NCBI GenBank assembly: GCA_015058575.1
Contig: SVBZ01000034.1
Span: forward strand, 1-45,695
Direction: 5' to 3'
Origin: Pseudoselenomonas ruminantium
GTDB taxonomy: Bacteria; Bacillota; Negativicutes; Selenomonadales; Selenomonadaceae
Length of the DNA: 45,695 bases
The translations under genes were made by a program, and so were the position numbers. This document shows, piece by piece, positions 9,212 to 18,434 of this stretch; position 1 is the first letter of the stretch, and each line of letters opens with the position of its first letter. The notes beneath the pieces were generated by a model. It saw nothing but the letters and a program-made list of their open reading frames with translations, was not told where the DNA came from and made no database searches.

Positions 9212-9868
9212 ATGAAGCTTGAATACCTGATTGAGCACATGCCCGAAGACATCAAGAGACAGACCACCCGCAAAGTTTTCCTGCCCGGCGAATCCCTGAT
9301 GCGCAAAGGGGAACGCGCTACCCACGTCTATCTGCTGACACGCGGCAGCACACGCGTATCCAACGAATTTGCCAGCGGCCAGCGCTATACATTTGCCTCG
9401 CTCGACACACCGGATCTCATCGGTGACCTCGAAGTTTTGTCGGGACAGGGAGCCTATGCTGCTTCGAACGAAGCCATCACGACCTGTGAAGTCATCGCCA
9501 TGAATGCCGATACTTTCCTGCAATGGATGCGCATGGACAGCGAATTCGCATTGACCGTCGCCCAGATGCTGGCTGCCAAGATGTATCCGACCTCGAACGA
9601 AGCCGGCCGCGTCAAATTCCTGCCGAGCCTTGAACGCCTGCACAGCTATCTGATCAAGCGCCTAGGCTCCATCGAGACCGACACGTTCATCCTGCATACG
9701 AGCCGCCAGCAGATTGCTGACGACATCGGCACAAGCGTCAAAACCGTCAACCGCGGCGTTGCCAAACTAAAGGAAGCAGGCCTTATCAGCCTGCTTCACG
9801 GCAAGATTTCCATCAACAAAGAACAACAAAAAGCCTTGCACGAAACCTTCCACAATCTCACTGACTAA
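9212..9868 (+). CDS. Crp/Fnr-family transcriptional regulator
   Basis: A DNA-binding regulator with an N-terminal cyclic-nucleotide-binding-type beta-barrel (about residues 10-120) and a C-terminal winged helix (about 150-210) with the recognition segment SRQQIADDIGTSVKTVNRG. No Fnr cysteine cluster is visible, so it is not an oxygen sensor of the Fnr type; the ligand is unknown. The ATG at 9212 has GAAAGGA upstream and gives 218 residues; an upstream TTG at 9182 overlaps the promoter. It is followed after 20 bases by a membrane-anchored unknown, with which it seems to form a two-gene operon. Confidence 0.9.
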   Translation: MKLEYLIEHMPEDIKRQTTRKVFLPGESLMRKGERATHVYLLTRGSTRVSNEFASGQRYTFASLDTPDLIGDLEVLSGQGAYAASNEAITTCEVIAMNADTFLQWMRMDSEFALTVAQMLAAKMYPTSNEAGRVKFLPSLERLHSYLIKRLGSIETDTFILHTSRQQIADDIGTSVKTVNRGVAKLKEAGLISLLHGKISINKEQQKALHETFHNLTD

Positions 9869-9888
9869 AGAAAGGACTATCCATTCAA

Positions 9889-10368
9889 ATGTTTGTTGCC
9901 ATCAAGCGATCCTTGTTTTTCGGCGGCATCATCCTGATGCTGGCTGGCGTATTCGGTCTCTCCTTCATCTGGAGCATTGACCACCGCACAGCAGAGAGCC
10001 TGTCCGCCTACTGCCGCATCGACTTCCAGAGTTCCCACACCGAAGCAGGCGAGCTCGAAGGCGCGGTGCTGACGCTTTGGGACTGGCGGTATGACGGTGC
10101 CAAACTCAAGCCAGAAGCCATTCTCTATACCGATGGCGACGCTTGGGAGATGAAGGCCGCCGTCAAGCAATCACCGCCCGGCAGCGATGCCGACCATCCC
10201 TATCAAAATGAAAACAAACTTTTTGTCGAAATGCCGCGCGCCAGTCTTCCCGCTATCCGCCGGGCCAGCGAAATCCGCTTCCGCTTCTACTACGACAACG
10301 GCCAGACCATCGATCTGCCACTGAATGCTCCAGATCTTGAATACTGGCGCCGGCAAGTTGCGCAATAA
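9889..10368 (+). CDS. Membrane-anchored hypothetical protein (159 aa)
   Basis: Not recognised. Residues 7-29 form a single hydrophobic segment (LFFGGIILMLAGVFGLSFIW), so the protein is an N-terminally anchored one with about 130 residues outside the cytoplasm, or an uncleaved signal peptide. The outer part looks like a beta-rich domain (EGAVLTLWDWRYDG, EIRFRFYYDNGQTIDLPL). The start follows AAAGGAC at a somewhat long spacing. It lies 20 bases after the Crp-like gene and ends at a strong terminator, which implies co-expression with that regulator. Confidence 0.75.
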   Translation: MFVAIKRSLFFGGIILMLAGVFGLSFIWSIDHRTAESLSAYCRIDFQSSHTEAGELEGAVLTLWDWRYDGAKLKPEAILYTDGDAWEMKAAVKQSPPGSDADHPYQNENKLFVEMPRASLPAIRRASEIRFRFYYDNGQTIDLPLNAPDLEYWRRQVAQ

Positions 10369-10371
10369 AAA

Positions 10372-10397
10372 ACTTCCCCAGTCAGGGGAAGTTTTTT
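10372..10397 (+). terminator. Terminator after the Crp-like operon
   Basis: ACTTCCCC-AGTCA-GGGGAAGT followed by TTTTT. It lies between convergent genes, its T-run overlapping the alr stop codon; on the minus strand it also ends in a T-run (TTTTTTATTG), so it may be bidirectional. Confidence 0.9.
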
Positions 10398-11505
10398 ACT
10401 CTGTATATACACGCGGCACCCTGGGCGAGATAAGACAGGGCACCTCATAGTTTATCGTATCGATCCAGCCTGCCGCCTCGTCGATAGACAGCGTCGGACT
10501 ACCGAACAACGTGGCAACATCGCCGATAGCAACGTCAGGGATATCTGTCACATCGACCATGACCTGATCCATGCAGATACGGCCGGCAATCGGCGCACGC
10601 TGGCCATGAATCTCGACCGCGCCCTTCGCTCCATAGGCACGGATATAGCCGTCGGCATAGCCGATGGGCAGCGTCGCGATGCGGCAATCACGCTCGGCTA
10701 CGAACGCCCGCCCATAGCCGATGCTCTCGCCCTTATGGAGCGTCTTGAGCCAGACGATTTGCGCCTGCAGCTCCATAAGTGGCTGCAAATCGATAGGATG
10801 CGTGACCTCAGCCGATGGCCAAAGGCCATACTGGATGACACCAGCACGCACCATATCAAAATGCGCCTCAGGAATCTCAAGGATAGCCGCTGATTCCGCA
10901 ATATGCTTGATTGCTAAAGGTATACCCTGACCCTCAACCGCCGCGATTGCCTGCCGGAACTTTACGAGCTGCTGCTGCGTATAACTTTTGTCCTTGCAGT
11001 CCGCCATCGAAAAATGCGAGAACATTCCCTCGATCTCCAGACCGGGAAGCGCTGCAATGCCAGCGGCCAAAGCACCGATTTCCTCGGGACGCACACCAAT
11101 GCGCCCCATGCCCGTATCGACCTTCAGATGTACCTTGGCCTTACGACCCTGCCGTACTGCTTCACGCGACAAAGCCTGCGCCAGCTCCTGGTCACAGACT
11201 GCCTGCGTAATGCCATAATCGACAATATCCTTTGCATCTTCAGGCAGCACGAGTCCCAACAACAAGATTGGCGTCGTAAAGCCCGCTTCCCGCAGCTCGA
11301 TACCCTCTGAAAGCGTCGCTACAGCCAAATAAGAGGCCCCGGCCGCCACAGCGGTCCGCGCCACAGCCACCGCACCATGTCCATAGGCATCAGCCTTGAC
11401 TACGGCGCAGAGCTTCACTCCCGGCTGCAGCTGTTTCTTTATCTCGCTATAATTATGCGCCAACGCACCCAGATCGATCCGGGCCCAGGCTGGACGATTC
11501 GGCAT
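10396..11505 (-). CDS. alr: Alanine racemase
   Basis: Converts L-alanine to D-alanine for peptidoglycan, using pyridoxal phosphate. The 369-residue protein has the PLP-lysine motif AVVKADAYGHG with Lys at about 37, the second catalytic Tyr in ESIGYGRAF near residue 260, and the C-terminal beta domain with GRICMDQVMVDVTD. Fold-type III barrel and length are standard. The ATG at 11505 follows AAAAGGAGC. It is divergent from the NusG-II/Gx pair across an 83-base gap and appears to be a single gene. Confidence 0.97.
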   Translation of the reverse strand: MPNRPAWARIDLGALAHNYSEIKKQLQPGVKLCAVVKADAYGHGAVAVARTAVAAGASYLAVATLSEGIELREAGFTTPILLLGLVLPEDAKDIVDYGITQAVCDQELAQALSREAVRQGRKAKVHLKVDTGMGRIGVRPEEIGALAAGIAALPGLEIEGMFSHFSMADCKDKSYTQQQLVKFRQAIAAVEGQGIPLAIKHIAESAAILEIPEAHFDMVRAGVIQYGLWPSAEVTHPIDLQPLMELQAQIVWLKTLHKGESIGYGRAFVAERDCRIATLPIGYADGYIRAYGAKGAVEIHGQRAPIAGRICMDQVMVDVTDIPDVAIGDVATLFGSPTLSIDEAAGWIDTINYEVPCLISPRVPRVYTE

Positions 11506-11588
11506 ATCTACTCGCGCTCCTTTTGCTCCTGCCGTAACGGCTCTTATACGATTATTAAGTATAGCAAACTCCCTAAGGAAAGTCTATA

Positions 11589-11990
11589 ATGGTGACTATG
11601 ATGAAAATGCTGAAAAGAGCGGATATCCTGCTCATAATTATCTTATTATTCCTGTCCCTGTTGCCCCTGCTATTCCTGCCGGACAGTCAGGCCTCTGCCG
11701 TCCATGCCGACATCACGATAAATGGCCAGCTATGGCGGCGCGTGCCGCTCAGCGCCCACAAGGGCCATGAAACCATCACAGTAAAAACACCAGATGGCCA
11801 TTACAACACCATCACAATCGACGATGATACCATCGCCGTCCAAGAGGCAGACTGCCCTGACCGGATCTGCATCCAGCAGGGGAAAGCGAAAAAGCCCGGC
11901 GATATCATCGTCTGTCTGCCGCACAAACTCCTCATCGAAATCAAAGGCTGCACGTCTGAGAGCACCTCTATGGTCCTCCCCGCCAGATAA
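11589..11990 (+). CDS. NusG domain II-containing membrane-anchored protein
   Basis: A 133-residue protein with one N-terminal membrane segment (about residues 11-31, ILLIIILLFLSLLPLLFL) followed by an outside NusG domain II-like fold; the Cys-containing loop EADCPDRICIQQGK and the strand LPHKLLIEIKG are typical of that family. The ATG at 11589 has AAGGAAAG six bases upstream. In many Firmicutes this family stands beside Gx transporter genes, as here: the downstream gene's ribosome site overlaps this stop region. The role is not established; a link to quinone, isoprenoid or flavin-related membrane processes has been guessed from neighbours only. Confidence 0.85.
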   Translation: MVTMMKMLKRADILLIIILLFLSLLPLLFLPDSQASAVHADITINGQLWRRVPLSAHKGHETITVKTPDGHYNTITIDDDTIAVQEADCPDRICIQQGKAKKPGDIIVCLPHKLLIEIKGCTSESTSMVLPAR

Positions 11991-12000
11991 AGGAATCGCT

Positions 12001-12522
12001 ATGAACCACACACGCAAACTCGTATATATCGCCCTGCTTACCACCCTCTCCCTTACCCTCTTCCTGCTCGAAGGGCTCATCCCCATGCCTTTCCTAGCGC
12101 CTGGAGCAAAGCTAGGGCTTGCCAACCTCATCACGGTACTCGCGCTCTACACGCTGCCCCGTTGGCAGGATGCCGCTGCCATCCTGCTGCTGCGCATCAT
12201 GCTCGCTTCACTGTTCGGCGGCGGACCGACTGTCATGCTCTACAGTCTCATCGGCGGCCTGCTGAGTCTCGTCATCATGGTCATCCTGCAACATACAGGC
12301 CTCTTTTCCCCACTGGGTGTCAGCAGTGCCGGCGGCTTTGTCCATAACCTTGGCCAGCTGCTCACCGCCACCCTGCTGAGCGCTCATACAGGCCTGTTCG
12401 CCTACCTGCCCATTCTCGGCCCCTGCGGCCTTGTCACAGGCTTTCTGATTGGCTATACCGTCCAGCAGATACTGCCCAAAATACAAAATTGGCCATCGCT
12501 GACGATGGCCAATGATAAATAA
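12001..12522 (+). CDS. Gx transporter family / heptaprenyl diphosphate synthase component I-like protein
   Basis: A 173-residue integral membrane protein with five to six hydrophobic segments, resembling the family named after heptaprenyl diphosphate synthase component I and also called Gx transporter. Recognisable parts are LEGLIPMPFLAPGAKLGLAN at residues 21-40 and the glycine-rich LFGGGPTVMLYSLIGG. The ATG at 12001 has AAAGGAATC upstream; the open frame extends back into the preceding gene but that part is out of context. The gene's last codons are built into a terminator hairpin. A transport or scaffold role in the membrane is likely; the name reflecting prenyl synthesis should not be taken literally. 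Confidence 0.85.
   Translation: MNHTRKLVYIALLTTLSLTLFLLEGLIPMPFLAPGAKLGLANLITVLALYTLPRWQDAAAILLLRIMLASLFGGGPTVMLYSLIGGLLSLVIMVILQHTGLFSPLGVSSAGGFVHNLGQLLTATLLSAHTGLFAYLPILGPCGLVTGFLIGYTVQQILPKIQNWPSLTMANDK
12488..12513 (-). terminator. Terminator inside the 3' end of the Gx gene
   Basis: ATTGGCCATCG-CTGA-CGATGGCCAAT is a perfect 11-bp stem inside the last codons of the plus-strand gene. On the minus strand it is followed by TTTTGTATTTT, so it looks like the terminator of the convergent sodium-dependent transporter gene, 20 bases past its stop. Confidence 0.8.
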
Positions 12523-12531
12523 AGTCCTATT

Positions 12532-13908
12532 TTATTTGCTGAAAAACAGCGCATAATATCCATTGACAAAAATGATAAGTACGATAAGCGGCAGGATATA
12601 CGTGACGTAAAAGCGCACGCCAGCGGGAAATGCCATGCCCTTACCAGTATTGGCTTCCTTGATGAACTTATCCCATCCCCAGCCGTAGCGGCTCGTGCAA
12701 AAAGCAAGATAGACGAGCGAACCAAGCGGCAGCAGATTGTTGCTGACAAAAAAGTCCTCCAAATCGAGCACGCCCGAACCCGGCCCCAGTGGCTGAAAGC
12801 CGCTCCAGACATTGAAGCCAAGCACACACGGCAACGACAACAGGATAATGACCGGAACACCCCAGCGGATAATCGCCCGGCGATCCTTATGGAAAAGTTC
12901 AAAGAAGCAGACAATGAGGTTCTCGAATACCGCAATGACGGTCGACATCGAAGCAAACGTCATGAACAGGAAGAACATCGTGCCCCAAAGACGCCCCAGC
13001 GGCATCGCATTAAATACATTCGGCAGCGATATGAACAAGAGATTCGGGCCACTGGCCGGATTGACGCCATAAGCAAAGCAGGCTGGGAAAATGATGAGAC
13101 CTGCCATGATGGCAACGAATGTATCAAGCAGGACGACCCAAACAGCCTCCCCCGTCAAGCGCTTCGTCTTGCCAATATAGCTGCCGAAAATAGCCAGCGC
13201 ACCAATACCGATCGATAAGGTAAAGAATGCCTGACCCATCGCCGCAAAAATGACTTCCTTGAGCCCGAATTCTGCCAGACGGCCAAAGTCCGGATAGAGA
13301 TAGTAGCGCAGACCTTCCTCGCCTCCTGGCAACAGGACACTATGGATAGCCAGTACGACCATGAGCACGAGCAAGCAGCTCATCATTGACTTTGTAATGC
13401 GCTCAACACCAGCCTGTACCCCGAGATAGCAGACACCACCGCAAAGCACGACGATAGCGACCATATACCCCGCCATTGTCATCGGGTCCTGCAATAGCGC
13501 TCCAAACACGCCACCAACGCCTGCCGCATCAAGTCCTGAAAGGCCACCGGACGCCATCTTATACAGATAGTACAGCATCCAGCCCGATACCGTCGTATAG
13601 AACATCATCAGCAGCAGATTGCCTGCGATAGCTCCATACTTATAGAGATGCCACTTCGTCCCTTTCGGCTCCAACGCGTCGAACGACATCGCCACACTGC
13701 GGACACTCGCGCGGCCCACGGCGAACTCCGCGACCATGATTGGCAGCCCAAGGATAGCCAAAAACACCAAATAAATCAGCACAAACGCCGCGCCACCATA
13801 TTCGCCCGTGATATACGGAAACCGCCAAACATTGCCAAGGCCGATCGCACACCCCGCCGACACCAGGATAAAGCCCAACCGGGTCGAAAAACTTCCTCTC
13901 GATTCCAA
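12532..13908 (-). CDS. Sodium-dependent transporter, NSS family
   Basis: An inner-membrane symporter of the neurotransmitter:sodium symporter family (LeuT-like), probably for an amino acid. The first segment has the family signature GLGNVWRFPY after AGCAIG, and a second signature GLPIMVAEFAVG follows near residue 55. At 458 residues it should have 11-12 membrane segments. The helix 6 unwound region shows FFTLSIGIGALAIFGSY. The start at 13908 is a conventional ATG. It is a single gene flanked by terminators; the substrate cannot be read from sequence. Confidence 0.93.
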   Translation of the reverse strand: MESRGSFSTRLGFILVSAGCAIGLGNVWRFPYITGEYGGAAFVLIYLVFLAILGLPIMVAEFAVGRASVRSVAMSFDALEPKGTKWHLYKYGAIAGNLLLMMFYTTVSGWMLYYLYKMASGGLSGLDAAGVGGVFGALLQDPMTMAGYMVAIVVLCGGVCYLGVQAGVERITKSMMSCLLVLMVVLAIHSVLLPGGEEGLRYYLYPDFGRLAEFGLKEVIFAAMGQAFFTLSIGIGALAIFGSYIGKTKRLTGEAVWVVLLDTFVAIMAGLIIFPACFAYGVNPASGPNLLFISLPNVFNAMPLGRLWGTMFFLFMTFASMSTVIAVFENLIVCFFELFHKDRRAIIRWGVPVIILLSLPCVLGFNVWSGFQPLGPGSGVLDLEDFFVSNNLLPLGSLVYLAFCTSRYGWGWDKFIKEANTGKGMAFPAGVRFYVTYILPLIVLIIFVNGYYALFFSK

Positions 13909-14017
13909 TAAAACACCTTCTCTTTAAAGTTTACATTGATACACTTCCGTTAATAATCACCTATCCATATTACCGCATCAGCCGATTTTTGTCCAGCAGG
14001 GTTCTACATAAGCAAAA

Positions 14018-14050
14018 AAGTCTCCCTACCATGATTAGTAAGGAGACTTT
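14018..14050 (-). terminator. Terminator of the RTX protein gene
   Basis: AAAGTCTCC and GGAGACTTT pair across a 15-base loop; on the minus strand the stem is followed by TTTGC after further T residues. It lies just beyond the stop codon of the 1210-residue gene. Confidence 0.75.
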
Positions 14051-14056
14051 TCTAGA

Positions 14057-17000
14057 TTATTTTAGCTTAAACGCCTTTTTTCGCAGCTGACTGCCTGTTG
14101 TTGCCAGCGTCAGCATTTGTCCAGCCGAAACAGCTGGCGTAACAAGCGGCTGCAGAGCCAACGCCTTGGTACCAATAGCTTGTGTCTTTGTCATATATGC
14201 TACATCCTTCTTGCTCGTGATGTACTTATTGACCGAAGCTACCAGTCTATATGCCGGAGCCATTCGCTTGCCCTTGGCATCAAAAATCATCAAAGCCTTG
14301 CCATAACCGTTCTTGACCGTAATCGAACCTTTGCCAACGTTCAATACCACATCATTGCCTGAGCATTTCCACGAATCAACTTTACCAGACATAATCTGGA
14401 TAATGTCCTTCTTCTGATCATAGCTATAGATAACATCCTTACCATCGCCATTTGCATAGATAAACGTATCCGTCCCAGCGCCGCCATAAAGAGTGTCGTT
14501 GCCAGCACCACCAATGATACGGCTGCCACCTTTACCTGCATAAATGACATTGTTAGCGCTTGTCCCCTTTACCTTGAGGAATTTTGCCGTACCACGGCCA
14601 TCAAAATTTCGCAGGCTCAGGTTGTACTCATTAAGATAGAAATCGCCGCCAAAACCACCTGTTGCATAGAGTGTCGTAAAGTTATTATTTTTATAGACAA
14701 GATTCTTATTGCTAGGCGCACAGGGCGACATAAGCACTTTCCCCGCAGCGCCAATGCGATAGCGAACCGTCTTATTCGGCATACCCTTGAGCGTTATGCG
14801 CGTCTTGCCTGCAGTTATCAGCAGATCCTTACTTCCATTCAGATAATCATAGCCCATATTGCTGGCACTGGCAAGCTGCAAGATATCCTGCGAAGCCTTA
14901 TAACCGCTTATCGTATTCGAACCATCATTCGCCCCAAAGACAAAGACATCCTTGCCAGCACCACCGTAGAGGATATCATTTCCGGCACCACCAATCAGTG
15001 TACTGCCGCCCTTACCTGCGTAGATAACATTATTACCACTGGTGCCAGTAACCTTGATGCCCTTGGCCGCAGCCCGGCCATCAAAATTCCTCAAGCTTAG
15101 GTTATAATCATTGAGGTTCACACTGCCTGTGAAATTTCTGCCAGCATAAAGCATCGTGTAATTCTTGTTCCTATACGCCAGGTTCCTATTACTGGGCATG
15201 CCATTAGCTGTCTGCACTTTTCCTGCTGCTCCTATGCGGTAACGGATTGTTGTCGTAGGCAGATTCTTCAAAGTAACACGCGTCTTGCCGTTGATCAGCA
15301 GCATATCTTTGCCACCATTCAAGAAATCCCAGCGAATGTTCTTATTCGCAAACTGCAAAATATCCTGTGCCGCCCTATAGTTATAGAGGGTATTCACACC
15401 ATCATTGATGCCAAAGGCAAAAACATCCCTGCCAGCACCACCGTAGAGCGCATCATTGCCTGCACCGCCACTGATAATTCCGCCAGCCTGGCTGGCCTTG
15501 ATTACATTACTTTTCGCATTGCCATATATATTGACTGACAGCTTATCTTGCGAGGCATCAATCGTCGCCACTGTTCCGGCATAGCTATTCGCTGCAAGCG
15601 TCCCCTTATAGGGAGACCTAACCGTCAAGCTTGTCTTGGCTGCATTATAGCTCAACCCCTTGGCCAGCGGCGGATTAAAGCTTCTCACTATTTTTTTCCC
15701 CTTGGAATCCACCAATGTCAATGCTTTACCCTTCGCTCCTTTGACAATCATCTTGCCTTTGTCCATCGTAAGGACGACATCATTTCCCGCTACAGTACCA
15801 GCTTTGAATGCGCCCGCCCTATACCGGATTTCGTCCTGCCCGCTGGTATAACCATTGACAGTAACTGTATGCTGCAGATTATAACTCTTGCCATAACTGC
15901 CATAAACAAACGTATCTTTGCCGGTATTACCATAATAAACGTCTGTATCGCCATTGCCTTGCAACCAAGCACCGCCCCTGCCTGCCCGCAGGACGTCCTG
16001 TCCATAATTAGCGCCTAACAGCGTAGCATATCTGCTCCCGCCGATAAATGAATTACGACCAGCTGTTATCGATCCATTTGATCCATCCACTACATCAATA
16101 TTTCGAAATACTGAAGTATTGCCAAGATTTATGTTTGCCGCTTCATTAACCAACAGCTTATCCTTCTTCACTGCACTGCCAATATAGTGCATACGATTTG
16201 CATACCGCTGATACGTGAAGGCATTTTCTTTATTAGCGTCACCAAACCGATACTCATCGAAACTCAGCTGGCGTCCTGCCAATATTGTTTTATTGGCCAC
16301 GTTTTTCAAGATAACCTTAGTCTTGCCACTCTGAAAGAACGCACCGCTGCTATCCAGCCCAAAGGAGGACACCCCCTGATCGAACAACAGCTGGTCATTT
16401 CCACTCATGCCATATACGGTATTGATTCCATCATCATTACCAAAATGCATATAGACCGTCCGCCCATTGCTTAGCGAAATCGTATCATTGCCGCCCCTCG
16501 TCCGGATACTGCCGCCTTGTTTCCCAACACGCACTGTTTCCGCAGCAGCAGAGCCATCCAGCGATAAGAATTTACCATAGCTCGTTGCATCGAAAACCTT
16601 CGGAGCATATTTGTTCAAGAATATGCTCTGTTCTTCATAACTATTGGTCAGCTTAAGCACAGACAAATCAGCATTATAGGACAATCCCTTCGGCAAGGAG
16701 ATCCCCACATTGGCCGCCGGCTTTTGAGTCGCCGCCTGATGCGCCAGATAACGCAACAACAAATAACCACCCGAATAGTCAGCCTCTCCCCCTGTATGCT
16801 TACCATCAAAAAGCTGCTGCAACCATGAAGCATTTTGCTGCAACACTACATTTATGGAATATTGACGCTCATCATCAATGCCAGGAACAAGTTCTGCCAT
16901 ACCCTCTAACAAGAAATCCGGCAATGTACTAAAATGCCCGATATTCGCTGCCATCACAGCATGTGTGAGCTCATGTGCCAAAACACGATCAAGATAAAAG

Positions 17001-17689
17001 TTCTCTTTGCCTTTTACCTTGCCATTCGGATTATTCAAATCCAATTGACTATAATACTTCATATTAATTACTAACGTCAATTGCTTCGTTTTACCGGAAT
17101 TCCCATCCTCGTGGGACCTTACCGCCGCTAAGGTTGACGAATTCTGATTCACAAAGCATACATCCATGGAATTTACAGTAGCCCCTGTTGTCTTAAAGCT
17201 AAGCCCCAAAGACTGCTCTACAAGATCCAGCGCCCCTTTCACCCACCATGAATTAAGACGCTTGATGATTTCCTGCTGCATCGTCGTAAGTTTAGACCTC
17301 TCCGGCCAGATAACCTTCAGCCCATTGATTACTGTCGTCGCACCTGTTGGGTATTTCAACGAAGCCGTATTTCCAGCCTCTGGTATAATAGAATCTGCCG
17401 TCTTAACCTTTCCCGAGCCAGCATCCGCACCTGTGATTGCACCTGTATCCTTATTATCCAAGATGATTCCGCAATACCGGCGCAGGAACATTTGCGCAGC
17501 CATATCGTCCATATACTGGATTCCCGCTGACTTGATATCACGAACAAAACTGTTTACCAGCTGCTTCAGATTCGAAAATTTCCCTGCCGAAGCATACGCC
17601 ACGGCTTCATCCACTGCCGGTATTCCCTTCTTTGCCGTCACATCCAGTTTTTTCATGAACTGCTTAATAACATCCTGTTGTGTACTCAC
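14057..17689 (-). CDS. RTX-repeat protein with zinc metalloprotease motif (1210 aa)
   Basis: A large secreted-type protein. Residues 239-243 read HELTH, and LLEGMAELVPG follows with Glu 262 nineteen residues on, the pattern of gluzincin metalloproteases and like the motif described for flagellinolysin and M9-type peptidases. After about residue 390 come calcium-binding RTX nonapeptides (GGAGNDxLYGGAG) in three long tandem modules of about 159 residues, each with NNVIYAGKGGS, a GGAGND block, RYRIGAAGKV and NLSLRNFDGR. There is no signal peptide, as expected of type I secretion substrates, though no type I transporter is in the window. The start is GTG at 17689 with AAGGG and GAAGAG upstream. 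Protease activity and target are inferred. Confidence 0.88.
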   Translation of the reverse strand: MSTQQDVIKQFMKKLDVTAKKGIPAVDEAVAYASAGKFSNLKQLVNSFVRDIKSAGIQYMDDMAAQMFLRRYCGIILDNKDTGAITGADAGSGKVKTADSIIPEAGNTASLKYPTGATTVINGLKVIWPERSKLTTMQQEIIKRLNSWWVKGALDLVEQSLGLSFKTTGATVNSMDVCFVNQNSSTLAAVRSHEDGNSGKTKQLTLVINMKYYSQLDLNNPNGKVKGKENFYLDRVLAHELTHAVMAANIGHFSTLPDFLLEGMAELVPGIDDERQYSINVVLQQNASWLQQLFDGKHTGGEADYSGGYLLLRYLAHQAATQKPAANVGISLPKGLSYNADLSVLKLTNSYEEQSIFLNKYAPKVFDATSYGKFLSLDGSAAAETVRVGKQGGSIRTRGGNDTISLSNGRTVYMHFGNDDGINTVYGMSGNDQLLFDQGVSSFGLDSSGAFFQSGKTKVILKNVANKTILAGRQLSFDEYRFGDANKENAFTYQRYANRMHYIGSAVKKDKLLVNEAANINLGNTSVFRNIDVVDGSNGSITAGRNSFIGGSRYATLLGANYGQDVLRAGRGGAWLQGNGDTDVYYGNTGKDTFVYGSYGKSYNLQHTVTVNGYTSGQDEIRYRAGAFKAGTVAGNDVVLTMDKGKMIVKGAKGKALTLVDSKGKKIVRSFNPPLAKGLSYNAAKTSLTVRSPYKGTLAANSYAGTVATIDASQDKLSVNIYGNAKSNVIKASQAGGIISGGAGNDALYGGAGRDVFAFGINDGVNTLYNYRAAQDILQFANKNIRWDFLNGGKDMLLINGKTRVTLKNLPTTTIRYRIGAAGKVQTANGMPSNRNLAYRNKNYTMLYAGRNFTGSVNLNDYNLSLRNFDGRAAAKGIKVTGTSGNNVIYAGKGGSTLIGGAGNDILYGGAGKDVFVFGANDGSNTISGYKASQDILQLASASNMGYDYLNGSKDLLITAGKTRITLKGMPNKTVRYRIGAAGKVLMSPCAPSNKNLVYKNNNFTTLYATGGFGGDFYLNEYNLSLRNFDGRGTAKFLKVKGTSANNVIYAGKGGSRIIGGAGNDTLYGGAGTDTFIYANGDGKDVIYSYDQKKDIIQIMSGKVDSWKCSGNDVVLNVGKGSITVKNGYGKALMIFDAKGKRMAPAYRLVASVNKYITSKKDVAYMTKTQAIGTKALALQPLVTPAVSAGQMLTLATTGSQLRKKAFKLK

Positions 17690-17780
17690 TATCTCTTCAT
17701 CCCTTTACATCATACATGAACCATTATGATTTCTGCCTCCATTTTATCTCAATCAATCCATAAAGTCTATGAAAAAAGTC

Positions 17781-18233
17781 CTATTCCCGTAATTGTTTTA
17801 ACAATCCATGACAACCACTCACAACATCCTTATAAGTCACCTCGAAATTCCCCGTGTACCACGGATCGGCTACCTCACGTTCCTCTCCTGCAAATTCAAG
17901 CAACAGATGACACTTGCCCTGCGGGTCACCATTTGTAAGTCTTGCTAAATCACGCATATTCTCATCATCCATTGCGATAATCAGATCATACTCCTCATAA
18001 TCCGCCCGCCGTATCTGCCGCGCCTGCCGCGGCGTAAACGGCACGCCGTGTGCACGCAGCACCCGTTTCGTCCCCGGATGCGTATCGCTGCCGATCTCAT
18101 CGGTACGGCAAGCCTTGGACTCCACGAGAATCTCCTCGTCAAGTCCTGCCTTCGCCACCATATCCTTCAGCACAAACTCCGCCATCGTCGACCGGCAGAT
18201 ATTGCCATGACAGACGAAAAGAACTTTTTTCAT
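17781..18233 (-). CDS. Low-molecular-weight protein-tyrosine phosphatase
   Basis: A cytoplasmic phosphatase of 150 residues that removes phosphate from tyrosine or arginine residues of proteins. The N-terminal loop FVCHGNICRSTMAEF has the C-x5-R active site (Cys about 8) and the general acid Asp is in EVADPWYTG near residue 120. Length and layout are standard. The ATG at 18233 is the natural start of the MKKVLFVCHGN N-terminus. No tyrosine kinase is close by, so whether it acts in polysaccharide export, as many relatives do, cannot be told. Confidence 0.95.
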   Translation of the reverse strand: MKKVLFVCHGNICRSTMAEFVLKDMVAKAGLDEEILVESKACRTDEIGSDTHPGTKRVLRAHGVPFTPRQARQIRRADYEEYDLIIAMDDENMRDLARLTNGDPQGKCHLLLEFAGEEREVADPWYTGNFEVTYKDVVSGCHGLLKQLRE

Positions 18234-18362
18234 ATCCTAACACTCCTCATCACATCAAATTTCATCACTCACGTTATTCCCTCCCCACTATATTACAAAA
18301 CACGTCGAAACATCAAATCGGCCAATTTTCTGACTGTTTCAATAGCTATTAAAGCAAGTGTT

Positions 18363-18425
18363 TTGACAAACTGCAAAGAAATGTGTTAAGGCTCAAAGCC
18401 ACTTACATGAACTTCGCAAAAGGAG
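18363..18425 (+). promoter_or_regulatory. Orphan promoter and ribosome site
   Basis: TTGACA at 18363-18368 with a weak -10 (TTAAGG or TGTTAA near 18384-18391), followed by AAAAGGAG at 18418-18425. They precede the start of a signal-peptide gene at 18435 that is broken after about a dozen codons. The rest of 18234-18420 holds nothing I recognise. Confidence 0.45.
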
Positions 18426-18434
18426 TTGAATGGT

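Noticed and set aside
14450..15500. Regular DNA repeats as a CRISPR or other array
   Set aside because: They are codon-level repeats of the RTX protein modules, in frame and about 480 bp apart.
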